Positions 9,728 to 17,362 of a stretch of DNA of 64,000 bases are shown here, piece after piece. Source of the DNA: Metasolibacillus fluoroglycofenilyticus. GTDB lineage: Bacteria > Bacillota > Bacilli > Bacillales_A > Planococcaceae. The notes under the pieces were generated by a model. It saw only the letters and a list, made by a program, of their open reading frames with translations, was not told where the DNA came from and searched no databases. The DNA is taken from assembly GCF_003049645.1 (NCBI RefSeq), contig NZ_PYWK01000001.1, positions 248,001 through 312,000 on the forward strand. The letters are read 5' to 3'. A program made the position numbers and the translations under genes. Numbering within the stretch: the first letter of the stretch is position 1; the number at the start of each line of letters is the position of its first letter.

Positions 9728-9764
9728 CTATCCAAAATACCGACCACGCACGGCTTTTGGGACA
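9728..9764. terminator. palindromic terminator upstream of topB
   Basis: CTATCCAAAATACCG and CGGCTTTTGGGACAG form an imperfect dyad followed by seven T residues on the plus strand. No plus-strand gene precedes it, so it may stop read-through from the repeat region. Confidence 0.5.
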
Positions 9765-9783
9765 GTTTTTTTAAATTGTGTGA

Positions 9784-9795
9784 GTGCCTGGCACC
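9784..9795. repeat. GTGCCTGGCACC palindrome, copy 2
   Basis: Same core and same AAATTGTGTG prefix as at 8094. It lies about 50 bases upstream of topB. Confidence 0.55.
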
Positions 9796-9844
9796 CAATT
9801 AACATGTTATAGTAGCTGTACATAAATAAAAGGAGCGTAATCAA

Positions 9845-12037
9845 ATGGCAAAAAGTGTAGTGTTAGCAGAAAAACCTTCAGTCGCACGCGATATTGCGAA
9901 TGTGCTGAAGTGTCATAAAAAGGGTAATGGATTTATAGAAGGAGATAAATATATTGTGACATGGGCTTTAGGGCATTTAGTAACATTAGCAGACCCAGAA
10001 AGCTACGATGTGAAATATAAAACATGGAATTTAGAGGATTTACCAATGCTACCAGAGCGTTTGAAGTTAACGGTTATTAAGCAGTCTGGTAAGCAATTTA
10101 ATGCAGTGAAGGCACAGTTAAGCCGCAGTGATGTGAATGAAGTTATTATTGCGACGGATGCTGGACGTGAAGGGGAGCTCGTCGCACGCTGGATATTAGC
10201 GAAAGCAAAAATTAATAAGCCAGTAAAGCGCTTATGGATTTCCTCTGTGACAGATAAAGCAATTAAAGAGGGCTTTGCCAATTTAAAGCCAGGCAAGCAG
10301 TATGAGCATTTATATCACGCGGCAATTGCGCGCTCAGAGGCAGACTGGTATCTAGGTTTAAATGCAACACGAGCGTTAACAGCAAAGCATAATGCCCAGC
10401 TTAACTGTGGGCGTGTACAAACACCTACTTTGGCAATGATTGCTGCGCGTGAAGATGAAATAAAAAATTTTAAAGCACAAACTTATTATGGCATTGAGGC
10501 GCAAACGGATTCAATCAAATTGACATGGCAGGATGCTAATGGCAATAGCCGTAGCTTTAATAAGGAAAAAGTCGATACGATTATTAAGCAGCTTGGTCGC
10601 CAAGATGCAAAAATTATGAATGTTGAGCGTAGAGCGAAGAAATCCTTCGCACCAGCTTTATATGATTTAACAGAGCTGCAGCGTGATGCCAACAAGTTTT
10701 ATGGCTACTCTGCGAAGGAAACATTAAATATTATGCAAAAACTCTATGAATCACATAAAGTGCTCACATATCCACGTACAGATTCACGCTATTTATCATC
10801 GGATATTGTGGCTACATTGCCGGAGCGCTTAAAGGCGTGTGCAGTGGGAGATTATCGCATGATAGCGAACAGACTTGCAACAAAACCAATTAAAGCGACG
10901 AAGGCCTTTGTCGATGATAGCAAAGTAAGCGACCACCATGCGATTATTCCAACAGAGGCATATGTAAATTTATCGGCGTTTTCTGATAAGGAGCGTAAAA
11001 TTTATGATTTAGTTGTAAAGCGCTTCTTAGCAGTGCTACTGCCAGCCCATGAATACGAGCAATTAACGGTACAGGCTGAAATTGCCGGAGAGAAGTTTAT
11101 TGCGAAGGGTAAAACAGTGCTTAGTTCAGGCTGGAAGGAAGTATATGAGAATCGATTTGAAGATGAGGACGCTCATGAGGATGTTAAGGAGCAGCTTTTA
11201 CCTCGACTTGATAAAGGGGATATTTTAAAAACACGCTTAATTGCTGGGACATCTGGTCAAACAAAGCCACCAGCTCGCTTTACAGAGGCAACGCTTTTAT
11301 CAGCGATGGAAAACCCAGCAAAATATTTAGAAAAAGAAGACAAGCGCTTAGCGGATACATTAAAATCAACAGGTGGGCTTGGTACTGTAGCAACGCGTGC
11401 GGATATTATCGAAAAGCTTTTTAACTCATTTATGATTGAAAAGCGCGGTGGCAAGGATATTTTTATTACTTCAAAAGGTCGTCAGTTACTCGATTTAGCA
11501 CCGGAGGAGCTGCGTTCACCCGCGACAACTGCCGAGTGGGAACAGAAGCTTGAATTAATTGCTAAAGGCAAGCTACAAAAGGATGTCTTTATTAATGAAA
11601 TGAAGGAGCATACGAAGGAAATTGTAGCAGATATTAAAAATAGCGATAAAAAATATAAGCATGATAATATTTCAACAAAAACATGCCCAGACTGCGGAAA
11701 GCCAATGCTTGAGGTTAATGGTAAAAAGGGTAAAATGCTTGTCTGTCAAGACCGTGAGTGTGGCCATCGTAAAAATGTTTCACGCACGACAAATGCACGT
11801 TGCCCACAATGCAAGAAGAAACTTGAGTTACGTGGTGAGGGAGAGGGTCAAATTTTCGTATGTAAATGTGGTTATCGTGAAAAGCTATCTGCATTTGAAG
11901 CGCGCCGCAAAAAAGAAGGCACAGGCAAAGTCGATAAGCGTGCTGTTCAAAAATATATGAAGCAGCAGGATAAAGAAGCAGAGCCATTAAATAACGCATT
12001 TGCAGCATTATTGAAGGATTTTGATGTGAAAAAGTGA
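9845..12037 (+). CDS. topB: DNA topoisomerase III
   Basis: A 730-residue type IA topoisomerase. The TOPRIM domain is at the N-terminus (VLAEKPSVARDIA, then IIATDAGREGELVA with the acidic metal residues). The catalytic tyrosine lies in TYPRTDSRYLS near residue 310. The C-terminus, from about residue 615, carries zinc-ribbon-like Cys clusters: CPDCGKPM with CQDRECGH, then CPQCKK with a CKCG partner. The enzyme relaxes or decatenates DNA by single-strand passage. Length is in the usual Bacillus TopB range. AAAGGAGCG precedes the ATG. It is a single-gene unit; the repeat block after it starts with a terminator-like dyad. Confidence 0.97.
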   Translation: MAKSVVLAEKPSVARDIANVLKCHKKGNGFIEGDKYIVTWALGHLVTLADPESYDVKYKTWNLEDLPMLPERLKLTVIKQSGKQFNAVKAQLSRSDVNEVIIATDAGREGELVARWILAKAKINKPVKRLWISSVTDKAIKEGFANLKPGKQYEHLYHAAIARSEADWYLGLNATRALTAKHNAQLNCGRVQTPTLAMIAAREDEIKNFKAQTYYGIEAQTDSIKLTWQDANGNSRSFNKEKVDTIIKQLGRQDAKIMNVERRAKKSFAPALYDLTELQRDANKFYGYSAKETLNIMQKLYESHKVLTYPRTDSRYLSSDIVATLPERLKACAVGDYRMIANRLATKPIKATKAFVDDSKVSDHHAIIPTEAYVNLSAFSDKERKIYDLVVKRFLAVLLPAHEYEQLTVQAEIAGEKFIAKGKTVLSSGWKEVYENRFEDEDAHEDVKEQLLPRLDKGDILKTRLIAGTSGQTKPPARFTEATLLSAMENPAKYLEKEDKRLADTLKSTGGLGTVATRADIIEKLFNSFMIEKRGGKDIFITSKGRQLLDLAPEELRSPATTAEWEQKLELIAKGKLQKDVFINEMKEHTKEIVADIKNSDKKYKHDNISTKTCPDCGKPMLEVNGKKGKMLVCQDRECGHRKNVSRTTNARCPQCKKKLELRGEGEGQIFVCKCGYREKLSAFEARRKKEGTGKVDKRAVQKYMKQQDKEAEPLNNAFAALLKDFDVKK

Positions 12038-12118
12038 TTTCAAGCTGGCAGAGTTCGTGAATGTAGATTCCGCATTAAAACATAAGCCATCTTTTAATGT
12101 CTTTTAGTAGAAGTCGGG

Positions 12119-12156
12119 GCTGTCCAAAAAGCCGTGCATAGCCGGCATTTTGGACA
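12119..12156. terminator. palindromic terminator after topB
   Basis: CTGTCCAAAA and TTTTGGACAG arms around the GCCGTGCATAGCCGGC loop; nearly identical to the copy at 2459-2493. It opens a family A repeat in both places. Confidence 0.6.
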
Positions 12157-12189
12157 GGAGCGATGATGTTTCACAAAATGTTGATTCCT

Positions 12190-12410
12190 ATAAAGTGAAC
12201 CTTCAATCAGTGGGGGCTTTGCCCCCCACTGATTGGTGATAGAGGAACACAAGCTAGAATCTTCGCATCCTGCGAAAACGCTTGTGTGACCAACATCGTG
12301 TTGGCCTCATTCTTAGTTTTTACAGGCTGTTTGATCCCCCACTTAAACATCTTGTTTTTATCTGCTGTTTTGAAGTGGGGGTATTACAGCCTGCTAATAC
12401 GCGATAAACA
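12190..12410 (+). repeat. family A repeat, single copy
   Basis: Starts AAGTGAACCTTCAATCAGTGG and matches the diverged third copy at 2831-3070, including the CACAAGC/GCTTGTGTG hairpin and CCAACATCGTGTTGG at 12290. It ends with ATACGCGATAA. No gene is supported here. Confidence 0.8.
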
Positions 12411-12428
12411 GAGAACGCCTCTTTTAAA

Positions 12429-12533
12429 ATGGGATGAACATTGACTTTAGCAGTGTACTCCTTCAGTAAAAGGGAAGCGATGAAAACATTGATTTCAATG
12501 CGGTGGCAAAACAAAATGGACTTTTCAGACAAC
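12429..12533 (+). repeat. family A tail module
   Basis: Close match to 3104-3212. Short open frames run through it on both strands but have no ribosome site and track the repeat, so I do not call genes. Confidence 0.75.
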
Positions 12534-12696
12534 TACAGCTTGCGTGGTGCTGGTCAGTCAACTGTTGACACGTGTCATGACAATTTTAGATTGCTTACTC
12601 GAGGCGTAATTGATACGAAAATAAGCTAGGACTATCTAAAGTATGCGTGTTGCTACTTGGATAGTCCTAATTTTGTTTCAAATTTATCCCGCATTA

Positions 12697-12772
12697 ACGG
12701 GCAGTAAGATTCCCACTTCAAGACTTAAGTGAAGAGCGGCTTGAGGATAAGTGGGAGTCTTACTGCCCGTAA
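12697..12772. repeat. long inverted repeat
   Basis: The left arm ACGGGCAGTAAGATTCCCACTT and right arm AAGTGGGAGTCTTACTGCCCGT pair with one mismatch around a loop of about 30 bases. Both arms resemble the tail of the family A unit, suggesting two tails joined head to head. Confidence 0.65.
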
Positions 12773-12994
12773 AAAACCCAATTGAAGTTGCACTTTATAA
12801 TGAAAATCTAGGTTTCAAAAAGCTATTTTCAAGAATGAACTTTGAAATTTATTAAAGCAATATTACTTACGAACCAATTATCGTTTTATTTAATGAAAGA
12901 AAGCGCTGTTATCTGATATAATCGTCTTAATAAAGTGAGGCTAGCGGTATGTGAAGGGCTTTATTTCCCTCAAACTGTTAGATTCATCAATCGG

Positions 12995-13252
12995 AGCTTT
13001 AACGTCTTTCGGCAATTTTTACTGGGACGAGTAACTGTAGGAGCACATGTTTTTTGTGCGCAAGGCGTAGCGACAAATTATATTTATACCGATAGCAAGT
13101 CGACAGGTACAGAAGTCATTCACCTCTACGGATGGCGAGATGAATGCGAGCAGTAGACCGATTTTCAGTAGCGGTCACAGGCTGTGACGATTTTAGGTTA
13201 ACTTCCACTAAACAGCTTAGAAAAAATTGGACACAATTACGCCGATGCGTAA
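12995..13252 (+). repeat. family B repeat, internally shortened
   Basis: Matches the 14642-14942 copy at its start (ACGTCTTTC, GCAATTTTTACTGGGACGAGTAAC) and end (AGGTTAACTTCCAC, AAACAGCTTAGAAAAAATTGG, GCGTAATTGATAAA), but the middle third is missing. It ends within 30 bases of the next gene's start and supplies its upstream sequence. The remaining 12,773-12,994 region is AT-rich with no gene that I can support. Confidence 0.7.
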
Positions 13253-13279
13253 TTGATAAAGAGGGAAGAGGTGAAATTT

Positions 13280-14089
13280 ATGAAAATAGCAAGCTTGATG
13301 CAAAATAGGCTACTAGATTTTGAGGATCGTAAAAAAGCGTTGCAGCGTAGGGAAATGGGCGAGGCTTATAAAAGAACAGCGCAGTTCGCAAAGGCTAGTC
13401 AAAATCCGATGCTAGTGGCGCTAGAAAATTTATTGTCTGGTAAAACGGAGAAGGATTTACTAGCCGCAGATGCAAAAACAAGCAATCTCCAACAGGACAA
13501 AATACAAGAAAAGATAGAAACACCTGAAACAAAAGCCCATTTGCGCCAGCTACAAATGACAGAGGACGAAGTGAAGGCGCATGAACAAGCACATAAGGCA
13601 GCAGGAGCAAGTGTGACTGGACCAGTTTCGTATACGTATATGAAAGGACCAGACGACCAGCTTTACGTGAGTGGTGGAGAAGTATCGATTCAAGTACCTA
13701 CAAGTGGCACAGATGATGAAACAATTAAAATATTAGAGCAAGTACGGAAGGCGGCGTTAGCACCAGCTCAGCCATCTCCACAAGATTTGCGAGTGGCAGC
13801 GAGCGCAACAGCACAAATTCAGCAGGTGCAGACAGGGACGACTGTTGAGGAGGAGCTACAAGAGGAGCCCCCATTTGCCGATGAAGATTTAACTGTTCGT
13901 GTGCCTGCGCATTTTATGAATGAAGTTGAACGAGACGTGACAGCACCAACTATTTTCGGTAAGGAATTAGAAAATTTAATTGTACAAAGAGCGTATAAGA
14001 AAGCGAAAATACAATATCAAAGTCATATCGAGATGGTGAAAAATGGCTATCGTGCAGGTGCGGAGTCGGTATTTTCAAGAATTGCGTAA
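13280..14089 (+). CDS. SprA-related putative metalloprotease-like protein
   Basis: A 269-residue soluble protein. The central region (about residues 95-180) has EVKAHEQAHKAAGASVTGPVSYTY, split here as EVKAHEQAHKAA and GPVSYTYMKGPD, followed by YVSGGEVSI and a QVRKAALAP/SPQD segment. This is the SprA-related family often annotated as putative metalloprotease (the AHEQAH motif resembles HExxH-type metal sites). The flanks are charged and probably disordered. The ATG at 13280 has GAGGGAAGAGGTG before it. A TTG and GTG lie in frame upstream but overlap that site. Its biological role is not established. Confidence 0.8.
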   Translation: MKIASLMQNRLLDFEDRKKALQRREMGEAYKRTAQFAKASQNPMLVALENLLSGKTEKDLLAADAKTSNLQQDKIQEKIETPETKAHLRQLQMTEDEVKAHEQAHKAAGASVTGPVSYTYMKGPDDQLYVSGGEVSIQVPTSGTDDETIKILEQVRKAALAPAQPSPQDLRVAASATAQIQQVQTGTTVEEELQEEPPFADEDLTVRVPAHFMNEVERDVTAPTIFGKELENLIVQRAYKKAKIQYQSHIEMVKNGYRAGAESVFSRIA

Positions 14090-14095
14090 ATCGAA

Positions 14096-14133
14096 AAGTT
14101 GTTCTAGTATGTATGCTAGAACAGCTTTTTTTG
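14096..14133 (+). terminator. intrinsic terminator
   Basis: AGTTGTTCTAG pairs with CTAGAACAGCT and is followed by a run of T. It lies immediately after the SprA-related gene. Confidence 0.8.
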
Positions 14134-14158
14134 TATGCGAAAATAGGAGGATTTTCAA

Positions 14159-14641
14159 ATGGCAAAGAAAACAGCCAAAACAAATGCGATTCGCATGATT
14201 GAGCAACAGAAAATTCCACATGAAGTGCTAGAATATACAATTGATGATAGCGCAGTAGATGGGATATCAGTGGCACAAAAAATAAATCAGAAAATAGAAA
14301 TGGTATTTAAGACGCTTATTGCAACGAGCGGAAAAGGACAGTTTTATGTATTTGTCATTCCGGTGGCAAAGGAGCTAGATTTAAAGGCAGCTGCAAAAAT
14401 AGCGGGTGAGAAAAAAGTGGAGCTTATTGCGGTGAAGGAGCTATTAGGCTTAACAGGCTATGTTCGAGGGGGTTGCTCACCAGTGGGGATGAAAAAGCTT
14501 TTTCCAACTTTTATTGATCAGTCAGCGGAGCAGCTAGATTTTATGATTGTTAGCGCAGGAAAAATCGGTATGCAAATGAAATTATCACCAGCACATTTGC
14601 TTAAAGTAGTGAATGCAAAATATGGAGAGCTAACGGTTTAA
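14159..14641 (+). CDS. ybaK: YbaK-family Cys-tRNA(Pro)/Cys-tRNA(Cys) deacylase
   Basis: A 160-residue YbaK/EbsC protein. It hydrolyses Cys mis-charged onto tRNA-Pro, in trans to prolyl-tRNA synthetase. Characteristic elements are the N-terminal [17 protein letters not shown], the conserved lysine in [17 protein letters not shown] and the C-terminal [22 protein letters not shown] precedes the ATG. It is cotranscribed with nothing else: a terminator lies before it and a family B repeat after it. Confidence 0.93.
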   Translation: MAKKTAKTNAIRMIEQQKIPHEVLEYTIDDSAVDGISVAQKINQKIEMVFKTLIATSGKGQFYVFVIPVAKELDLKAAAKIAGEKKVELIAVKELLGLTGYVRGGCSPVGMKKLFPTFIDQSAEQLDFMIVSAGKIGMQMKLSPAHLLKVVNAKYGELTV

Positions 14642-14942
14642 CGTCTTTCAGCAATGTTTACTGCGACGAGTAACCATAGGAGCACATGTTTTTGTGCCGA
14701 TAGCCTAGCGACAGGTACAGAAGTCTACCACCTCTATAGGTAACGAGGTGCATGCAAGCAGTAGACCGATTGTCCAATCACTCGCTGAATCATAGGAACT
14801 CACATTCTAAGCTAACAACTGAGTGACCAACATCGTGTTGCCCTAAAACCTCTGGCAGATGTCACAGGACGTGAGGGTTTTAAGTTAACTCCAGCAAATA
14901 GCCTGGAAAAATCCAGAAACAATTACGCTGAGGTGTAATAGA
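14642..14942 (+). repeat. family B repeat, full-length copy
   Basis: About 300 bp beginning at the YbaK stop codon. It contains an internal stem (TCTACCACCTC with GAGGT and GTAGA) and a CCAACATCGTGTTGC hairpin at 14827. Recurring phrases are GCGACAGGTACAGAAGT, GAGTGACCAACATCGTGTTG and TTAACTCCAGC. Related copies are at 12995, 23290, 44470 (rearranged) and 48890. No coding frame is conserved among copies, so it looks like RNA or DNA structure rather than a gene. Confidence 0.75.
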
Positions 14943-14958
14943 TTAAAACACAAACGAA

Positions 14959-14997
14959 GCATCCGAAAAGCAGTGTTTTATATGATTTTCGGATGCC
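14959..14997 (+). terminator. palindromic terminator (GCATCCGAAAA type)
   Basis: GCATCCGAAAA and TTTTCGGATGC form an 11-bp stem followed by CTTT. It immediately precedes the YczE-like gene, so it probably ends read-through from the ybaK side. Confidence 0.65.
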
Positions 14998-15022
14998 TTT
15001 ATTAACGAAAGAAGGCAATTAT

Positions 15023-15643
15023 ATGCAAAAAAAATTTGCGTGGCAGTGGACATTCTTTTTTATCGGTCTCGCTGTTATGTCATTAGGTATTTCTTTAACA
15101 ATTAAGGGGAATGCTCTTGGAACGGGTCCCTGGGATGTATTACATATTGGTTTGTTTAAGCAGTTTGGTTTGACAATTGGAACTTGGTCTATTTTAACTG
15201 GACTAATTATTGTTGTGAGTACATCTATCTTTTTACGCCGATTACCGAAAGTTGCAACATGGTTGAATATGCTGTTAATTGGCTCCTTTATTGACTTATT
15301 TAATTGGTTGTTGCCATCAACATCCGCTTTTGTAGGTGAGCTTTCTTATTTTATCTCAGGGTTTTTTGTAATGAGTGTTGGCTGTGCTTTATATATTTCA
15401 GCGAATGTTGGGGCGGGTCCACGCGATACGATTATGATGATTATTGTGGAGCAGTTTGGAGGTTCAGTGCGTTTGGCGAGGACGATTATGGAGGTTTTTG
15501 CGGCGACAGCTGGCTGGTTGCTTGGTGGACCGGTTGGCGTAGGAACAGTGATACTCGCGCTAGGCACGGGGCAAATTATTCAATGGGCATTGCCGTTCTT
15601 TAGAAATAAGCTAGAGCAGCTAGTTGGCGAGTCAGTACAGTAA
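15023..15643 (+). CDS. YczE/YitT-like integral membrane protein
   Basis: A 206-residue protein with five or six hydrophobic helices. It has the family's GTGPWDVLHIGL motif after helix 1 (a related GAGPRDT repeats near residue 130) and GGPVGVGTVILALGTG close to the C-terminus. B. subtilis YczE belongs to this group; transport function is suspected but unproven. The ATG at 15023 follows GAAAGAAGG. An in-frame ATG at 14993 overlaps the upstream terminator and is less likely. Confidence 0.85.
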   Translation: MQKKFAWQWTFFFIGLAVMSLGISLTIKGNALGTGPWDVLHIGLFKQFGLTIGTWSILTGLIIVVSTSIFLRRLPKVATWLNMLLIGSFIDLFNWLLPSTSAFVGELSYFISGFFVMSVGCALYISANVGAGPRDTIMMIIVEQFGGSVRLARTIMEVFAATAGWLLGGPVGVGTVILALGTGQIIQWALPFFRNKLEQLVGESVQ

Positions 15644-15733
15644 ATAATGTAATTATGTTAAAATCAAAATAAAGCCTCTAGTTAACTTCAAAGGCTGGGG
15701 CGTATTTTATCTTACACGAAGGGATGAAGTGCT

Positions 15734-16924
15734 TTGTCAAAAATATTAGATGCATTTTTAGAAGAAAACTTACAAGCGTTGCATGAGCAAGGGTTATATA
15801 ATGAAATCGATCCAGTAGAAGGGGCAAATGGACCGATTATTAAAGTGCGCGGTCAAAATTTAATTAATTTATCTTCTAATAATTATTTGGGCTTAGCTAC
15901 AAATGATGAGCTGAAAGAAGTGGCGAAAAAGACGCTCGATAAATACGGCGTTGGCGCGGGGGCTGTACGTACAATTAATGGAACGCTTGATTTGCACGTG
16001 AAATTAGAGGAAAAGCTAGCTGAATTCAAAGGTACAGAGGCAGCTATTTCATACCAATCAGGCTTTAACTGTAATATGGCAGCCATTTCGGCTGTGATGG
16101 ATAAAAATGATGCCATTTTATCAGACCAATTAAATCATGCTTCAATTATTGATGGTTGCCGCTTATCAAAAGCGAAAATTATTGCTTATAATCACTCAGA
16201 TATGGATGATTTACGCACAAAAGCAAAAGCAGCTAAGGAGTCGGGTCTATATAATAAAATAATGGTGATTACAGATGGCGTGTTCTCGATGGATGGCGAT
16301 ATTGCAAAGCTTCCAGAAATCGTTGAAATCGCAAAGGAATATGACCTTATTACTTACGTAGACGATGCACATGGTTCAGGTGTGACAGGTAAAGGGAAAG
16401 GAACAGTAAAGCATTTTGGCTTAGAAAATGAGATTGACTTCCAAATCGGTACATTATCAAAAGCAATTGGCGTTGTTGGCGGCTATGTAGCAGGGAAGAA
16501 GCAGTTAATTGATTGGTTAAAAGTACGCTCACGTCCGTTTTTATTCTCAACGGCATTACCGCCAGCGGATGTTGCAGCAATTACAAGCGCAGTGCAAATG
16601 ATTATTGACTCTACAGAGCTACATGATAAGCTGTGGGAAAATGGCGATTATTTGAAAAAAGGCTTAGCTGAATTAGGCTTCAATATCGGCGAGTCCGAAA
16701 CACCAATTACACCATGTATTATTGGAGATGAAAAGCTAACACAGGAGTTTTCAAAGCGCTTATTTGAAGAGGGTGTTTATGCGAAATCTATCGTCTTCCC
16801 AACGGTACCAAAAGGAACAGGGCGCGTGCGCAACATGCCTACAGCAGCACACACGAAAGAAATGTTAGATGACGCATTAGCGATTTATGCAAAAGTAGGT
16901 CGCGAGCTTGGCGTAATTAAATAG
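15734..16924 (+). CDS. kbl: glycine C-acetyltransferase (2-amino-3-ketobutyrate CoA ligase)
   Basis: A 396-residue, PLP-dependent alpha-oxoamine synthase, the usual Kbl length. Visible landmarks are [24 protein letters not shown], the cofactor aspartate in [10 protein letters not shown], and the PLP lysine in [13 protein letters not shown]. It converts 2-amino-3-ketobutyrate and CoA to glycine and acetyl-CoA, the second step of threonine degradation. TTG at 15734 is the start: no ATG fits, the N-terminus [12 protein letters not shown] matches the family, and AAGGGATGAAG lies upstream. The partner dehydrogenase tdh is 6.9 kb away at 23820 rather than adjacent. Confidence 0.96.
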   Translation: MSKILDAFLEENLQALHEQGLYNEIDPVEGANGPIIKVRGQNLINLSSNNYLGLATNDELKEVAKKTLDKYGVGAGAVRTINGTLDLHVKLEEKLAEFKGTEAAISYQSGFNCNMAAISAVMDKNDAILSDQLNHASIIDGCRLSKAKIIAYNHSDMDDLRTKAKAAKESGLYNKIMVITDGVFSMDGDIAKLPEIVEIAKEYDLITYVDDAHGSGVTGKGKGTVKHFGLENEIDFQIGTLSKAIGVVGGYVAGKKQLIDWLKVRSRPFLFSTALPPADVAAITSAVQMIIDSTELHDKLWENGDYLKKGLAELGFNIGESETPITPCIIGDEKLTQEFSKRLFEEGVYAKSIVFPTVPKGTGRVRNMPTAAHTKEMLDDALAIYAKVGRELGVIK

Positions 16925-16938
16925 AGAAACTAAAAAGG

Positions 16939-16984
16939 TTGTCTGGAAAGCATGCGAACGCGCGCTTTTCAGGCAATTTTTTTT
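16939..16984 (+). terminator. intrinsic terminator after kbl
   Basis: TTGTCTGGAAAGC pairs with GCTTTTCAGGCAA and is followed by about eight T residues. A good rho-independent terminator of the same general style as the other dyads. Confidence 0.8.
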
Positions 16985-17162
16985 GCTATTGTGTGGAATT
17001 AGGAAAAGTGATGTCTAAAACACCGATTTTAAAATAACTAAAATTAAGATGTCTATTGTATTAAAGATAATTTAGTTTGCCCCTCAGCTTTTTGAAAAAA
17101 GTATATTTTAATATTTTTTAGCATATATCAAGTTAGTCCTTATTGATGAGCAGACAGCGAAA

Positions 17163-17339
17163 ATGATTGGAAAACAGATTGCTTTACACAGGGTAATAAT
17201 GACCCTAGTAGCCACTAGGGAAATTATCATTAGAACAAAAATGATTGGGAGATTGCCAGAGCAACTACAACAACAAGGCAATTTCTTTAAAAAGCTCTTT
17301 ACATGGATTGAACAACATTCCGAGGAAAGCGTGGATTGA
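17163..17339 (+). CDS. possible 58-residue ORF leading into the PilZ-glycosyltransferase gene
   Basis: An open frame from ATG 17163 to TGA 17337-17339 encodes a basic, helix-prone peptide (RLPEQLQQQGNFFKKLF, then WIEQHSEESVD). Its stop lies 24 bases before the glycosyltransferase ATG. The ribosome site is weak (GAGCAG, 10 bases upstream). The region also forms a hairpin, CCCTAGT with ACTAGGG, extended by AT-rich flanks. It could instead be a non-coding leader. I recognise no family. Confidence 0.35.
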   Translation: MIGKQIALHRVIMTLVATREIIIRTKMIGRLPEQLQQQGNFFKKLFTWIEQHSEESVD

Positions 17340-17362
17340 TTGTGGTGAAAAAGGAAATTTTG

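Noticed and set aside
12935-13156. 73-codon plus-strand frame in a family B copy
   Set aside because: Not open in the other family B copies and lacks a convincing start site.
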